A stretch of DNA of 64,000 nucleotides from Botrimarina hoheduenensis (GCF_007859815.1 NZ_SJPH01000003.1:62001-126000), one strand, 5' to 3'; shown: positions 7,803-17,559, numbered from the stretch's first letter. The notes: generated by a model from the letters alone, not told the origin. A program made the numbers and translations.

Positions 7803-8619
7803 CCGCTGGCAGCGGCATCATGGGCATCGGCATGGTTCCCTCGCCGCCCGAATAAACCGGCAAGCGGCCATCCCAGCGTTCGATGAACCGCAATTGCAGC
7901 ACCTCGGGGGTCAGCGTCGCACGGAGCATCTGCTGCGCTTCGGCTTCCGCCCGCGCGCGGGCTAGCTCGGCTTGGGCTTTGCCCTCGGCCTCGGCTTGCG
8001 CCTGCTCGGCTTCGATCCGCACCTTGTCTAGGTCATTGCGGGCGCGGAGGGCCGCTTGCTGCGCCACCTGCTTCTGCTCGATCGCCTGATTGAACTCGGC
8101 GGAGAACTCAAAGTCGATGATCGAGAGGTCCGTCGGGATCAGGTCCTTCGACAGCAGCCGGGCGATTAGATCGTCTTCCATTTCTTGGGCAACCTCCGCA
8201 CGTCGCGTGATCAGCTCCTCGGCCGTGTACTTGGAAGTGGTGGCCTTGATCGATTCTTGCAGGGCCGGCTCGACGATGGTCTCGGGATACTGCGGTCCAA
8301 GCTTCTCAAAGATCAGGTTCGCTTTTGTCGCGTCGATGCGGTAGTTGAGCGCGATCTTCGAGGTAACGATCTGGAGGTCTTTGCTGCTGGCGGTCGCCTC
8401 GGCGACGACTTTCTTAACGCGGGTGTCCATGGCCACGATGTCGGTCATGACCGGCACCTTGAATTGCAACCCGGGTTGCACAAGCAGGTCTTGGACCGCG
8501 CCAAAGTGACGGACCACGCCCACCGTGCCCGACTCGACGATCGCAACGCCTTGCGTGGCTACCAAGCCGACAGCAACCAAGAGGGCAAGAAAAATTACGG
8601 CGGCAGGATTGGCTTGCAT
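7786..8619 (-). CDS. Prohibitin-family SPFH protein
   Basis: A 277-residue membrane-anchored SPFH/band-7 protein. One N-terminal membrane helix (about 8-24) is followed by the prohibitin-type segment GTVGVVRHFGAVQ, QPGLQFKVP, the body VTSKIALNYRID, and LITRRAEVAQEME. From about 165 to 225 there is an Ala/Glu/Gln-rich coiled coil. The Met/Pro-rich tail (GTMPMPMMPLP) is unusual. Family members form large ring- or cage-like membrane assemblies that scaffold proteases or organise membrane domains. An M48 peptidase and LemA lie about 50 kb away and not beside it, so no partner can be inferred here. Confidence 0.88.
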   Translation of the reverse strand: MQANPAAVIFLALLVAVGLVATQGVAIVESGTVGVVRHFGAVQDLLVQPGLQFKVPVMTDIVAMDTRVKKVVAEATASSKDLQIVTSKIALNYRIDATKANLIFEKLGPQYPETIVEPALQESIKATTSKYTAEELITRRAEVAQEMEDDLIARLLSKDLIPTDLSIIDFEFSAEFNQAIEQKQVAQQAALRARNDLDKVRIEAEQAQAEAEGKAQAELARARAEAEAQQMLRATLTPEVLQLRFIERWDGRLPVYSGGEGTMPMPMMPLPAASPSR

Positions 8620-8779
8620 GGGAGTTCACCTAAGGTGAGTCGGCTAAAAACGAGGTTGCCCGTGGCGCAACGAGGCACTTGAAAGCGGCAGAACGCGGTA
8701 GCGCACAGCAGCGAGGTCCGTAGTGATTCGCCAAGTGTCTCAGGATATTGTCACCGACTCGGCGGTGTAGCAACACCCG

Positions 8780-10051
8780 CTATGAGGCTTCGGCGACCAC
8801 TTGCGCGTAAAGCGCAAGGTATTCGTCCGCCAGACGGTCCGGATCGAGCCAGCCGAGCAACCGCTCCCGCCCGTTCGCGGCGGCGCTGCGGGCGGCCGGC
8901 AGGTCGGCCAACATCTCGCCAAGCGTCTGCGTGATTGGCGCGGACGAATCCTCGGTGATGCGGGCTCCGCACCGCTCAATCTCGCGCCAGATATCGACCT
9001 GACGGGTCGTGAGCGTTGGCAGGCCGCAGCCCATTGCCTCCACCAACACGATGCCGAAGTTCTCTTGGTGAGTCGGCAAAACAAACACGTCGCACGCCTG
9101 ATAGAGCGACCACTTCAGCTCGCCGCGCACCATGCCAAGAAAGTGGATCCGCCCCGCTACGCCAAGCGACTCGGCCAGCCGCTGGAGCGTTGCGACGTAG
9201 GCCGGATCACCGGGACCGGCGATCAGAGCGTGCGTTGGCTGACCCGAGGCGGCGAGCGTGGCGACGGCCCGGATCAACAGGTCGATCCCCTTCTTGGGAT
9301 CCACCCGGCTGAGGAACAGCAGCCGCGGCTCGCCGGCCACCTCAGCCTCAGCGATCGCGGGGAACGCCTCGCGGGCGGCTTGCGGTCCCGGCAGCGAACC
9401 GTACGGCGAGGTGTCCATCAAGAGCGGCAAGACAACCGGCCGGGCACCCGGGATCCATTTCATCGCCTGATCGCGCTCGGCCTCGGCGGTGAAATGGACG
9501 CGGGCGGCTCCCTCGAGCATACGGCAACCCGCTGCGGCAAGAAACAAGCGTTTCTTGAACGCTTTGCCCGCCATGCACCAATCATCGAGCATGCCATGAA
9601 CGCTCACAATGTACGGCCGGCCAGCAGCCCGTGCGGCGGCGGCGATCGCCAAGTTAAAGGGGTCCCATGGCGTGTGCAGATGGAGGACCTCGGCCCCGGC
9701 AATCAGCCGCGCCAAATCGTTGGCCGATCCGCGCGGGCGCAGCAGGGGCGACATCCGTCGGTCGTGGGTTACGACACGCGGAAACCGTCGATCGGACTGA
9801 GCCCACTCGGGCGGGACATCGGCGGGATCGCTTGTGGCGAGCGTGACCTCGCTGCCTGCCCGAGCAAGCCCTTCGACCAGATCCAACACCGCGCGCACCA
9901 CTCCGCCGGCTTCCAGACGCAGAGGGCCCACGTCGTGTAAGCACCGGATCGGCCGTGGAAGGTTGGCCTTAATGCCCTCGGTATCAAGCACTTGCGTTCT
10001 CTCCGAAACCGCGCTTCGGGCACCAATCGGGGGGGGGAACTGACCGCTCAC
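8780..10051 (-). CDS. GT4 family glycosyltransferase
   Basis: A 423-residue GT-B fold glycosyltransferase. The N-terminal acceptor half has GGVVRAVLDLVEGLARAG and VLHLHTPWDPFNLA; the C-terminal nucleotide-sugar half has RLLFLSRVDPKKGIDLLI, AGPGD and the GT4 signature HQENFGIVLVEAMGCGLP (about 328-345), with its two acidic residues. Family members transfer sugar from UDP- or GDP-sugars to cell-surface glycans. The GTG start overlaps the stop of the upstream zinc-ribbon gene as GTGA. The true start may be internal, because the first 30 residues are not conserved-looking. Donor and acceptor are not predictable here. Confidence 0.9.
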   Translation of the reverse strand: MSGQFPPPIGARSAVSERTQVLDTEGIKANLPRPIRCLHDVGPLRLEAGGVVRAVLDLVEGLARAGSEVTLATSDPADVPPEWAQSDRRFPRVVTHDRRMSPLLRPRGSANDLARLIAGAEVLHLHTPWDPFNLAIAAAARAAGRPYIVSVHGMLDDWCMAGKAFKKRLFLAAAGCRMLEGAARVHFTAEAERDQAMKWIPGARPVVLPLLMDTSPYGSLPGPQAAREAFPAIAEAEVAGEPRLLFLSRVDPKKGIDLLIRAVATLAASGQPTHALIAGPGDPAYVATLQRLAESLGVAGRIHFLGMVRGELKWSLYQACDVFVLPTHQENFGIVLVEAMGCGLPTLTTRQVDIWREIERCGARITEDSSAPITQTLGEMLADLPAARSAAANGRERLLGWLDPDRLADEYLALYAQVVAEAS

Positions 10052-10605
10052 GCGTGGTTGACTTGTTTCACAACCCCGGACCGACGCAACATCAACCCCG
10101 CGACGATACCTCCCGCCAAGGCTAAGCCGGCGGCGATCAGCGCAACGTTGCGATACGTCCTATGAAGCGCGATCGCCTGCTGGGCAAGATCGATCTGCGG
10201 TTGCAGATCGTCAACAAAGCCGAGCGAAGCGAGGGGCTGATAGCGCTGGAGCCACAGATCGTAGGATTGCGCCGGCGAGAGCCCTTCGACTCCCACGCTA
10301 ACGCTTTTCAGATAGCCGGCCGTATCGACTTGGGGCGGTGCCGGGGGCTCGTTGGCGTTGAGCCAGCCGGCCGCCGCGAGCAGAAGGGCGGCCAAGATGG
10401 CACCGATCGCTAGGACCCCCTGAGCGGCCCCCCACGCCGACGGGCGCTCTTCGATCGACTCTACTTCGGGCAAGTTGCGGAGTTCCCGCAGCCGAGGAAC
10501 CACAACCGAGGCTCCGCAGTCACAGGTGACGACCCCCCCCGCCTGCGAAACATTAATGCGGAGGGACTGACCGCAGGGGCAAGGGAGCAAATAGGCGACA
10601 GACAC
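10048..10605 (-). CDS. Zinc-ribbon membrane protein with two TM helices
   Basis: A 185-residue protein. The N-terminal ribbon is CPCG (9-12) and CDCG (28-31). One membrane helix is near residues 62-82 and a second near 155-175. The middle part has Tyr/Leu-rich helical text (SYDLWLQRYQPLASLG). It is translationally coupled to the GT4 gene (GTGA overlap), so the two may act together at the envelope. I do not recognise a named family; the ribbon-plus-TM plan resembles the larger protein at 6324-7802. It faces the long gene-poor region upstream and is its left boundary. Confidence 0.7.
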   Translation of the reverse strand: MSVAYLLPCPCGQSLRINVSQAGGVVTCDCGASVVVPRLRELRNLPEVESIEERPSAWGAAQGVLAIGAILAALLLAAAGWLNANEPPAPPQVDTAGYLKSVSVGVEGLSPAQSYDLWLQRYQPLASLGFVDDLQPQIDLAQQAIALHRTYRNVALIAAGLALAGGIVAGLMLRRSGVVKQVNHA

Positions 10606-11010
10606 GACAGTATCAGGGGGGCGAGAGCGTTGGCGGGGAAAAAGTCAGGAATCGGAGCCGGAATCGTGATCGTGGGCGGGATGACGGGGAGCGGGTCAAC
10701 AAACCTCAAGCGAGGGCACGCCCCGCAGCCGACCGACTCCGTAGCCCGACTCCGCCGCCGACTCGGCAACCGACCATGAGCCCTTCGGACGTCTGGTCAG
10801 AAACCACCACGATCACGATCCAAAGTCTAGACCAGCGCGTAGCGGCGAGTATAATTATGCCGACTGACAGGGTCAGAGCGAGGGGTTACGGAGTGTTGAG
10901 GTGAACTGAACGCGAGGCGGACCGCCGACAGCGTAAGCGAGTTTCTCCGCGGTCCGGTTTCCCCGCCAACCTGTTGCCACCCCAAGCTTACCTCCCACGC
11001 CCCAAGCGGA

Positions 11011-11090
11011 TAGCGACCCAAGCTGTTAGCGACCCAAGCTGTTAGCGACCAAATCGATTAGCGAGCCAATCAATTAGCAAGCCATGCCGT
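11011..11090. repeat. Five-copy 16-bp tandem repeat
   Basis: Five head-to-tail units of 16 bp. Copies 1 and 2 are identical (TAGCGACCCAAGCTGT). Copies 3 to 5 are TAGCGACCAAATCGAT, TAGCGAGCCAATCAAT and TAGCAAGCCATGCCGT, so divergence rises along the array. A partial TAGCGG follows. There is no reading frame through it that looks coding. Confidence 0.85.
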
Positions 11091-12083
11091 TAGCGGTAGC
11101 GCAGCGTTCAGAGCGTTACGACCTGGGATTGGGTGCGACCTGCACTCCGCAGACTCACCCGCAGACTCACCGACGGACTCAAGCGTACAGCGTCCTGACC
11201 CGTTCCGGTCTCACTTCCAGGCGTTATCAGGGCGATCGCGAGTAAACCTGCCTTCCGAGGGAATGATAGCAACAGCTGGGCTGCGAGACGGCATCCGATT
11301 CAAGGAGCACGCAAACCAAACTAACCCCGGGGCTGCGAGCCTCCGTTTACCGCAAAGATTCTGGGGAGCGAGGCTCGATAGACACCGACTGACTTTAGCT
11401 AATCGTCCCATTTTCATTTGGTTCCGATTGCTGCGACCAATCGCTGGGCGAAGACCTCACGAGCCGGTGGCTGTTAAACGAACTGGCCTTTCCCCCACAC
11501 CGTACAGAGCAAGAACGAACGAGGGGCACCACACCGAAGCCCCGCTCGAAAACCCTCAGCATGTCGATTCAATGCTCTTTGACTGCACAAGTTTCTGACA
11601 AGACCACACCCTTACCCTCAACGTAATCCTTTACCAAATCGAGCCGACTGGCAGCAGGTTGGCACCGCGGTGGTAAGTTTGTCTGCCCCTCGTGTCCCTT
11701 CACGAACAACCGCTTTCACAACAAGTGAACGACACCACCAGACACGCTCACCTTTGCCCGGCCCCTTTTGCCAGCCAACCCTCCCTAACGACCCGCGACT
11801 GACCGAGTCTCGAACCGCTACGTCCGCCTGAAGACCCACCCCGCCCTTTAACCAACCACAACGAACTAGCAAGAAACCGGCGATCCCCCCGGGTAGATCC
11901 TGAGCCGATTGATTCTTTCTTCGGCTTATTCACTCACCCCCAAGGCAGCGCTGGCAGCGAACCTAACGAGAAGCACCGACTGACGACACGCGGCTCTCTC
12001 CCCCCACATCATGGGCGCGGCGTCTCGGCTCGAAAAAAGGTTTCGCGACGAAGGACCGAACTAGTTTGATCGATGACAAGCAC

Positions 12084-12108
12084 AAGCCCTGCGGAAAGGG
12101 GCTTTTTA
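12084..12108 (+). terminator. Rho-independent terminator-like hairpin
   Basis: AGCCC and GGGCT pair around a short loop and are followed directly by five T. It points in the plus direction but has no annotated gene upstream, so it either ends an unrecognised transcript or attenuates the sigma factor leader. Confidence 0.5.
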
Positions 12109-12469
12109 AATCAGAGCCTCATGGGATGAGGCGCGAAGGGAGACCCACCTCGCCGCCAGATCGTTGCCCAGGGCTTGTGCCCGCGGCCCTGTTCTGACGT
12201 TTGAGAAGGGTGCCGAAGCCTGCCGGCAGCAGGGCGAGGCGTTACCTAAAGCGAATGGCGCAACAAGCCTTTCGAACGTGACGCCGCCGCTGACGGTTTG
12301 TTGAGACATTTTCCAAACAACAGCTGCGCTCGACACACGTCGGGCACCAACCGAGACAGCCTTTTTACAACCGGCAATTTTCAGCGAATCGCGGGTCTTC
12401 GCCCTCCCAGGCAAACCCTCTTCCGCCGACCGCCGGATCCCCTGAAGCGCGCGTGAGGAGCACACCGAC

Positions 12470-14059
12470 TTGTACGATGCACTGCTTGATCATGACCTAG
12501 CCGACGCTGAGGTCGATTCGTCCGACGTGCAAAATCTTGCCGGCGGGAGGCGAACGGATGACGAAGATGACGAGGCGGGCCTCCGCAGCGTTGCCGACGC
12601 CGCCCGTCGTAGCCAAGCCGCACGCGAGCGAAACAGCGCTACGGACGATGACGACAGCGAAAGCCTGCTCGACGGCATGGAGACCGAGTCATGGTCCGAT
12701 GACCCGGTGCGGATGTATCTCACTCAGATGGGCGAGATCCCGCTGCTGACCCGCAAAGAAGAGATCTGTCTGGCGCGCCGCATCGAGGTCACACGCACCG
12801 CGTTTCGTCGCAAGCTGCTGGCGTGCGACTACGTGATGCAGCAGGCCGTCAAGGTGCTCGACCGCGTTCACCGGGGCGAGCTACCGTTCGACCGCACGGT
12901 ACAGGTCTCGGTGACCGATCGGCTGGAGAAGGATCAGATCCTTGGTCGGTTGCCGCACAATCTGCGGACCCTTTCGATCCTGCTCGATCGCAACAAAGAG
13001 GACTACAAGGTCGCGACCAGCAAGTCGGCCAAGCCGCAGGCTCGCAAAGAAGCTTGGGAGCGCTTGGGCCGGCGCCGGTGCCGCGCCGTGCTGCTGATCG
13101 AAGAACTTGGTCTGCGGACCCAACGCATTGAGCCGATGATCGATGAACTGAAGAAGTTCAATCGTCGGGTCGAGCAGCTGCGTGACCAGATGGCGCAGAT
13201 GAAGAAGAATCGCCGGCCGATGTCCGAGCGCAAGCCGGTGATCCTCGAGTACCGCGCGATCCTCAAGGCGCTGCAGGAGTCGCCCACGAGCCTGCGGAAC
13301 CGCGTCCGCCAGCTCCGCCGCGTTCACGCCGAGTATCAGCGTGCCAAGCGGGGCCTCTCGGAAGGCAACCTGCGGCTGGTGGTCTCGATCGCCAAGAAGT
13401 ATCGCAACCGCGGCCTGTCGTTCTTGGACCTCATTCAGGAAGGCAACGCCGGCCTGATGCGGGCGGTCGACAAGTTCGAATACCGCCGCGGGTTCAAGTT
13501 CTGCACCTACGCTACATGGTGGATCCGACAGGCCATCACCCGCGCCGTTGCGGACCAAAGCCGAACGATCCGCATCCCGGTCCACATGGTGGAAACCATG
13601 AGCCGCGTGCGCAATGTGTCGCGCGCCTTGCTCCAAAAGCTGGGCCGCGAGCCAACCCTCGAGGAGACCGCCAAGGCGGCTGACTGCACGATCGACGAAG
13701 CCCGGCGCGTGCTCGCCATGAGCCGCTACCCGATCAGCCTCGACCGCCCGGTGGGTAACAGCGAAGACAGCCAGTTCGGCGATCTGCTGCCCGACTCCGG
13801 TGCCGAAAGCCCCTCGGTCGGCGCGGCTCAGGAAATGCTCCGCGGCCGGATCCAGGACGTTCTGAAAACCCTTTCCTACCGCGAGCGCGAGATCATCAAG
13901 CTCCGTTACGGCTTGGGAGACGGCTACAGCTACACGCTCGAAGAAGTGGGGCACATCTTCAAAGTGACCCGCGAGCGGATCCGCCAGATCGAGGCCAAAG
14001 CGGTCCGCAAGCTGCAACAGCCCAGCCGCTCGGCGGAGCTGGTTGGCTTCCTCGACTAG
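12470..14059 (+). CDS. rpoD: Primary RNA polymerase sigma factor (sigma-70/RpoD type)
   Basis: A 529-residue group 1 sigma factor that directs RNA polymerase to housekeeping promoters. Region 1.2 is [21 protein letters not shown]-like (about residues 81-101). A non-conserved helical insert of about 190 residues follows. Region 2 has [37 protein letters not shown] and the -10-binding [18 protein letters not shown]. Region 3 begins [10 protein letters not shown], and region 4 ends with [20 protein letters not shown], the -35-binding helix-turn-helix. The TTG start is supported by GAGGAG 9 bases upstream and gives an acidic N-terminus. Region 1.1 is short and atypical. A strong terminator follows. 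The size of the insert and the full set of regions argue for the primary factor rather than an ECF factor. Confidence 0.92.
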   Translation: MYDALLDHDLADAEVDSSDVQNLAGGRRTDDEDDEAGLRSVADAARRSQAARERNSATDDDDSESLLDGMETESWSDDPVRMYLTQMGEIPLLTRKEEICLARRIEVTRTAFRRKLLACDYVMQQAVKVLDRVHRGELPFDRTVQVSVTDRLEKDQILGRLPHNLRTLSILLDRNKEDYKVATSKSAKPQARKEAWERLGRRRCRAVLLIEELGLRTQRIEPMIDELKKFNRRVEQLRDQMAQMKKNRRPMSERKPVILEYRAILKALQESPTSLRNRVRQLRRVHAEYQRAKRGLSEGNLRLVVSIAKKYRNRGLSFLDLIQEGNAGLMRAVDKFEYRRGFKFCTYATWWIRQAITRAVADQSRTIRIPVHMVETMSRVRNVSRALLQKLGREPTLEETAKAADCTIDEARRVLAMSRYPISLDRPVGNSEDSQFGDLLPDSGAESPSVGAAQEMLRGRIQDVLKTLSYREREIIKLRYGLGDGYSYTLEEVGHIFKVTRERIRQIEAKAVRKLQQPSRSAELVGFLD

Positions 14060-14087
14060 TCCCCAACGCGAACCCTCGTCAGCCAAG

Positions 14088-14121
14088 AGCCCCGCGGTCC
14101 TCACCGGCCGCGGGGCTTTTC
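14088..14121 (+). terminator. Rho-independent terminator of the sigma factor gene
   Basis: A 10-bp perfect stem AGCCCCGCGG/CCGCGGGGCT with a 10-base loop, followed by TTTTC, lies 28 bases after the sigma factor stop. Confidence 0.88.
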
Positions 14122-14394
14122 TCGTTGAACCCCTAACTTCCCCGGCTACCAACGGAGAAGAGATTGGCTCGCCGAGTAGGGCAATATTTTGCCTGAACGG
14201 CGTAGTTGGCTTAGCACGGGCAAGCAACGATCAAAAAGCTCGCTGCCCCGGTTTGCGTCTGGCAAGGATGACGGCCGGGTGTCGAATTGACTACGGTAGT
14301 TAGCGAGCCCGCCGCCAAGCGGCCCCCCGCTTCGTGCGGGGCGGACGTAAGGACTTCGAGGGCATGAGACAAGCTGGCGACCGGTCAGCTGCTC

Positions 14395-16026
14395 TTGAGG
14401 TCTTTCCCCCAACGTGATCTTCGCGTGATCCCCCGCCGTCCCTCAAAAGCCCTGCTAATCCTCGCCGCGGTCGCGGCGTTGGGATATGTGCTGGTGACCG
14501 TGCCGCCGCGGGTGGTGGCGCAGTACAACGCCGCCCATGAGATCAGTCCGTGGGTGGCTTGGGCCTATCTGGGGGTGGTGGGAGTGGGTGCCGTGCTGCT
14601 CATCGGCCTGGCCGTGTGGGGCGGCTGGCGGCTGTGGTGGAACACGATTGGCAAGCGCCGGCAGCTGGAACGCCGCGGCAAGAATCCCAGTCAGATGTCG
14701 CGCACGGCACGCGCCGAAGAGCTCCGCGACAATCTTGCCGCGAGCCGCGAGTACGCGTTGGGGATCGATGTGCGGCCACAGCTGCGTGCCGAGATCGAGC
14801 GGGCCATCGCCGACCTGGAGTCGCGGCGCGAGGTGCGTGAGCTGTGCATCGTTGCTTTTGGCACAATTTCCAGCGGCAAGAGCTCGCTCCTGAACGCCCT
14901 CGCCGGTCGTGAGGCGTTTCGCTCCGACGTGATCGGCGGCACCACGGTCACGCAGCAACGGGTGCCGTGGCCGGACTCGGATAGCGTGGTGCTGATCGAT
15001 ACGCCCGGGCTGGCGGAAGTGGAGGGCGAAGGCCGTGCGGCTAACGCCGCCGATGCCGCCGAAGACGCCGACCTTGTACTGTTCGTCGTGGATGGACCGC
15101 TCAAGGCCTACGAGCACGCGCTGCTCGAGCGGCTCGCCGCCATGGAGAAGCGACTCGTTCTGTGCCTGAACAAGGCGGACTGGTTCAGCCCCACCGAGCA
15201 GCAGGCGCTGCTCGGACAACTTGTCGAACAAACGACCGGATTGGTGCAGCGGGGCGATGTGGTACCCGTACGATCGCGCCCCACGAAGCGACCGATCGTG
15301 CGTGTCGCGGCAGACGGCGCGCAGGAGCACGACGAGCTGGCGGTGCCGGCCGACATCGGCCCGCTGGCGGACCGGCTGCTGACAATCGTCCGCAGCGAGG
15401 GAGGAGACCTGCTCGTGGCGAACCTGCTGATGCAGTCACGCGGTCTGGTTGACGAGGCGAAGCAGCGTGTGCTCGCGACGCTCGACGAAGAAGCCGATCG
15501 GATCATCGATCGCTACATGTGGGCCTCGGGCGGAGCAGCGGCGGTCAACCCGATCCCGCTGCTTGATCTGGCGGTGAGCACGGGCATCGTGGTGAAGATG
15601 GTTCTCGACCTGGCGGAGGTCTACAAGCAAAAGATCGACGTCGATACGGTAGTCGAGATGCTCGCGCAGCTAGGCAAGAACCTGATCGCGATGCTCGGCG
15701 TCTCGGCAGCGGCACCCGCGTTGGGAGCCGCCCTGGGCTCGCTCCTGAAGACGGTTCCGGGGGTCGGATGGATCGCGGGCGGATTGCTACAAGGGACCGT
15801 TCAAGCGCTAGTGACCCGCTGGATCGGCCGGATCTTCCGCGCGTACTACCGCGCCGACATGCAGACCCCGCCCGGCGGCTTGGCGGAAATCGCTCGTCGC
15901 GAATGGGCGCACGTTACTCAGCCCGACGAGCTGCGCAAGCTGGTCCGTCGGGGCCGAAGCAAGATCGACGCCCCCCCCGCCGACAAAGCCAACAGCAACG
16001 CCGAAGACCCGACACCGGGTCGATGA
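14395..16026 (+). CDS. Membrane-associated Era/dynamin-like GTPase with DUF697 region
   Basis: A 543-residue protein. Two N-terminal membrane helices (about 18-38 and 52-78) precede a GTPase domain with P-loop GTISSGKS (156-163), a switch threonine region GGTTVTQQ, DTPG (201-204) and NKAD (258-261). The C-terminal part is Ala/Gly-rich with AVNPIPLLDLAVSTGIVVKMV and VPGVGWIAGGLLQG, as in DUF697/YcjF-type membrane domains. The reaction is GTP hydrolysis; the cellular role of such bacterial proteins is unclear, with membrane stress or cell-envelope roles suggested for relatives. The start is TTG; a GTG ten codons later is possible. A GC-rich hairpin (14325-14341) lies upstream. It is paired with a paralogue downstream. 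Confidence 0.85.
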   Translation: MRSFPQRDLRVIPRRPSKALLILAAVAALGYVLVTVPPRVVAQYNAAHEISPWVAWAYLGVVGVGAVLLIGLAVWGGWRLWWNTIGKRRQLERRGKNPSQMSRTARAEELRDNLAASREYALGIDVRPQLRAEIERAIADLESRREVRELCIVAFGTISSGKSSLLNALAGREAFRSDVIGGTTVTQQRVPWPDSDSVVLIDTPGLAEVEGEGRAANAADAAEDADLVLFVVDGPLKAYEHALLERLAAMEKRLVLCLNKADWFSPTEQQALLGQLVEQTTGLVQRGDVVPVRSRPTKRPIVRVAADGAQEHDELAVPADIGPLADRLLTIVRSEGGDLLVANLLMQSRGLVDEAKQRVLATLDEEADRIIDRYMWASGGAAAVNPIPLLDLAVSTGIVVKMVLDLAEVYKQKIDVDTVVEMLAQLGKNLIAMLGVSAAAPALGAALGSLLKTVPGVGWIAGGLLQGTVQALVTRWIGRIFRAYYRADMQTPPGGLAEIARREWAHVTQPDELRKLVRRGRSKIDAPPADKANSNAEDPTPGR

Positions 16027-16168
16027 GCTAGACTCGTGTATCCCTACCCCGTGACTCGACCGCGAGCGAATCCCGCCTAGCTACCCAGCCCGTAGCCCCG
16101 CGGGTGGCGATATTTCGCGGATTGCTGATCGCCGACTCGGTTTTGCCTCGCTACCGATCTCCTGCCGC

Positions 16169-17506
16169 ATGACCGCTTCGCCCCTTAACGACACCGACCT
16201 GCAAGCCGCGCTCGACGGCGTGGAGCAAGCCATCCGGCAGGTTGAAGGCTGCGACGAAGCCGAGCGGCGTGCGCTGACTGAAGAACTGCGTGAGCTGCGC
16301 GATCTGGCGGAGAAGCTCCGCAACGAGCGGATCGAGATCGTCTTCTTCGGTGAGATCAGCACCGGCAAGAGCGCACTGATCAATGCCCTAGCGGGGGCAA
16401 CGCTCAGTGCGGTTGATGCTCGCGGCGGTTGGACGAAGGAGGTCTGGCGACACGGCTGGGAGTCGCAGTCGGTTGCGATAGCCGGCCTGGAGGGATCGAG
16501 CCTCGTGCTGGTCGATACGCCCGGTTTGAACGAGGTCCGCGGCGATCAGCGCGCCGATCTGGCGCGCCAAGCCGCCGAGCGCGCCGATGTGGTGGTCTTC
16601 GTCACCGATTCGGACCTCAACGAGTCGGAACACAACGCGCTGGCCGAGATCGCCGGTTATCACAAACCGTTGCTGCTGGTGGTCAACAAAGCAGACCTTT
16701 ACTCGCCCGAAGAAGTCGAGGCATTGCGCCGTTCGCTCAGCACCCAGCGGGTTGCCCGACTGCTGGGCGGCGCCGAGAACCTCGTGTTCGCTTCGGCCGA
16801 GCCCCGCGAAGTGGAGCACTTTGTCACCACAACGGAGGGCTCGACACGCCAGGAATGGCGTCGCCCCCCCGCGGCGATCAACGGCGTTCGCGAGCGCTTG
16901 ATCGAACTGTTAGCCGACGAGGGGAAGGCCCTGGTTGCGCTCAACGCCGCGATGTACGCCGCGGATCGCAGCGACCGCGTCGCCGCGCTGCGCGTGAGGA
17001 TGCGAACCAAGAAAGCCGATCGGGTCGTGTGGGGCTACGCCGTCACCAAGTCGTTAGCCGTAGCGATGAACCCGTGGGCGGTCGCCGATGTGGCGGGCGG
17101 ACTGGCGGTCGATGCGGCAATGGTTGCCACCTTAGGCCGCGTCTACGGATTCCCTATCACGATGACCGGTGCCCGTGAGTTGGTGATCGCCATTCTCAAG
17201 GCCGCGGGCTGGCTGATGCTTGGCGAGGCGGTTGTGAGTTTTGGCTCATCGTTCTTTAAGGGGCTCACCTTCGGTGGCAGCACCGTGCTAACGGCATTGC
17301 CGCAGGGTGCCGCGGCGGGGTACGGCAGCTATCTGGTGGGACAGGCAGCGCGCTACTATTTCGAGCACGGAGCCAGCTGGGGCGAAGCCGGTCCGAAACG
17401 CGTGGTAACGCAGATCCTCGATAACACGGACAAGGGCGCGATCGTCGAACGCCTAAAGGGCGAGATCCGCCAGAAGATGTCCCGCAACCGCCACGCCGGG
17501 CGGTGA
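16169..17506 (+). CDS. Second DUF697-type GTPase, paralogue of its neighbour
   Basis: A 445-residue GTPase without the N-terminal membrane helices of its upstream neighbour. Motifs: P-loop GEISTGKS (61-68), DTPG (116-119), NKAD (173-176). The second half is a hydrophobic Ala/Gly-rich region (KSLAVAMNPWAVADVAGGLAVDA and onward) resembling DUF697. The residues N-terminal to the P-loop form a charged amphipathic helix that could act as a coiled coil. ATG start; 142 bases separate the two genes, so they are probably one unit. Tandem placement and matching domain order suggest duplication, with possible heteromeric function at the membrane. Confidence 0.85.
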   Translation: MTASPLNDTDLQAALDGVEQAIRQVEGCDEAERRALTEELRELRDLAEKLRNERIEIVFFGEISTGKSALINALAGATLSAVDARGGWTKEVWRHGWESQSVAIAGLEGSSLVLVDTPGLNEVRGDQRADLARQAAERADVVVFVTDSDLNESEHNALAEIAGYHKPLLLVVNKADLYSPEEVEALRRSLSTQRVARLLGGAENLVFASAEPREVEHFVTTTEGSTRQEWRRPPAAINGVRERLIELLADEGKALVALNAAMYAADRSDRVAALRVRMRTKKADRVVWGYAVTKSLAVAMNPWAVADVAGGLAVDAAMVATLGRVYGFPITMTGARELVIAILKAAGWLMLGEAVVSFGSSFFKGLTFGGSTVLTALPQGAAAGYGSYLVGQAARYYFEHGASWGEAGPKRVVTQILDNTDKGAIVERLKGEIRQKMSRNRHAGR

Positions 17507-17559
17507 GCAGCGCTGGCTCAGCCGTGCTGGCTCAAACGTGCGAGTTCAACAGCACGGGC

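Larger units (their letters stand above)
10606..12469. other. Long gene-poor region upstream of the sigma factor gene
   Basis: About 1.86 kb with no convincing gene. The short reading frames here lack family motifs and show Ser/Arg/Pro-rich chance composition, and the base composition is lower in GC than the flanking genes. It holds a 16-bp tandem repeat (11011-11090), a run of short CAGACTCAC-like repeats near 11150-11180, a terminator-like hairpin (12084-12108) and a small perfect hairpin CCTCAT/ATGAGG (12117-12131). I saw no tRNA, tmRNA, RNase P or SRP signature. It may carry an untranslated leader or small RNA for the sigma factor gene. Confidence 0.6.

Noticed and set aside
8801-9940. 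379-codon plus-strand frame opposite the GT4 gene
   Set aside because: Arg/His/Gln-rich composition typical of shadow frames; the GT4 signature is on the other strand.
11263-11598. 111-codon plus-strand frame in the gene-poor region
   Set aside because: No ribosome site, chance composition, no recognisable fold.
11618-11872. 84-codon minus-strand frame in the gene-poor region
   Set aside because: Gly/Arg/Val-rich low-complexity text without motif or ribosome site.
10606-12469. tRNA, tmRNA, RNase P or SRP RNA
   Set aside because: No conserved core motifs of these RNAs found on either strand by eye.
12881-14227. 448-codon antisense reading frame opposite the sigma factor gene
   Set aside because: High GC3 in the sense gene creates long antisense frames; the sense protein has all sigma-70 motifs and the antisense one has none.
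14325-14341. GC-rich hairpin upstream of the first GTPase as a terminator
   Set aside because: No T-run; kept only as a structural note.
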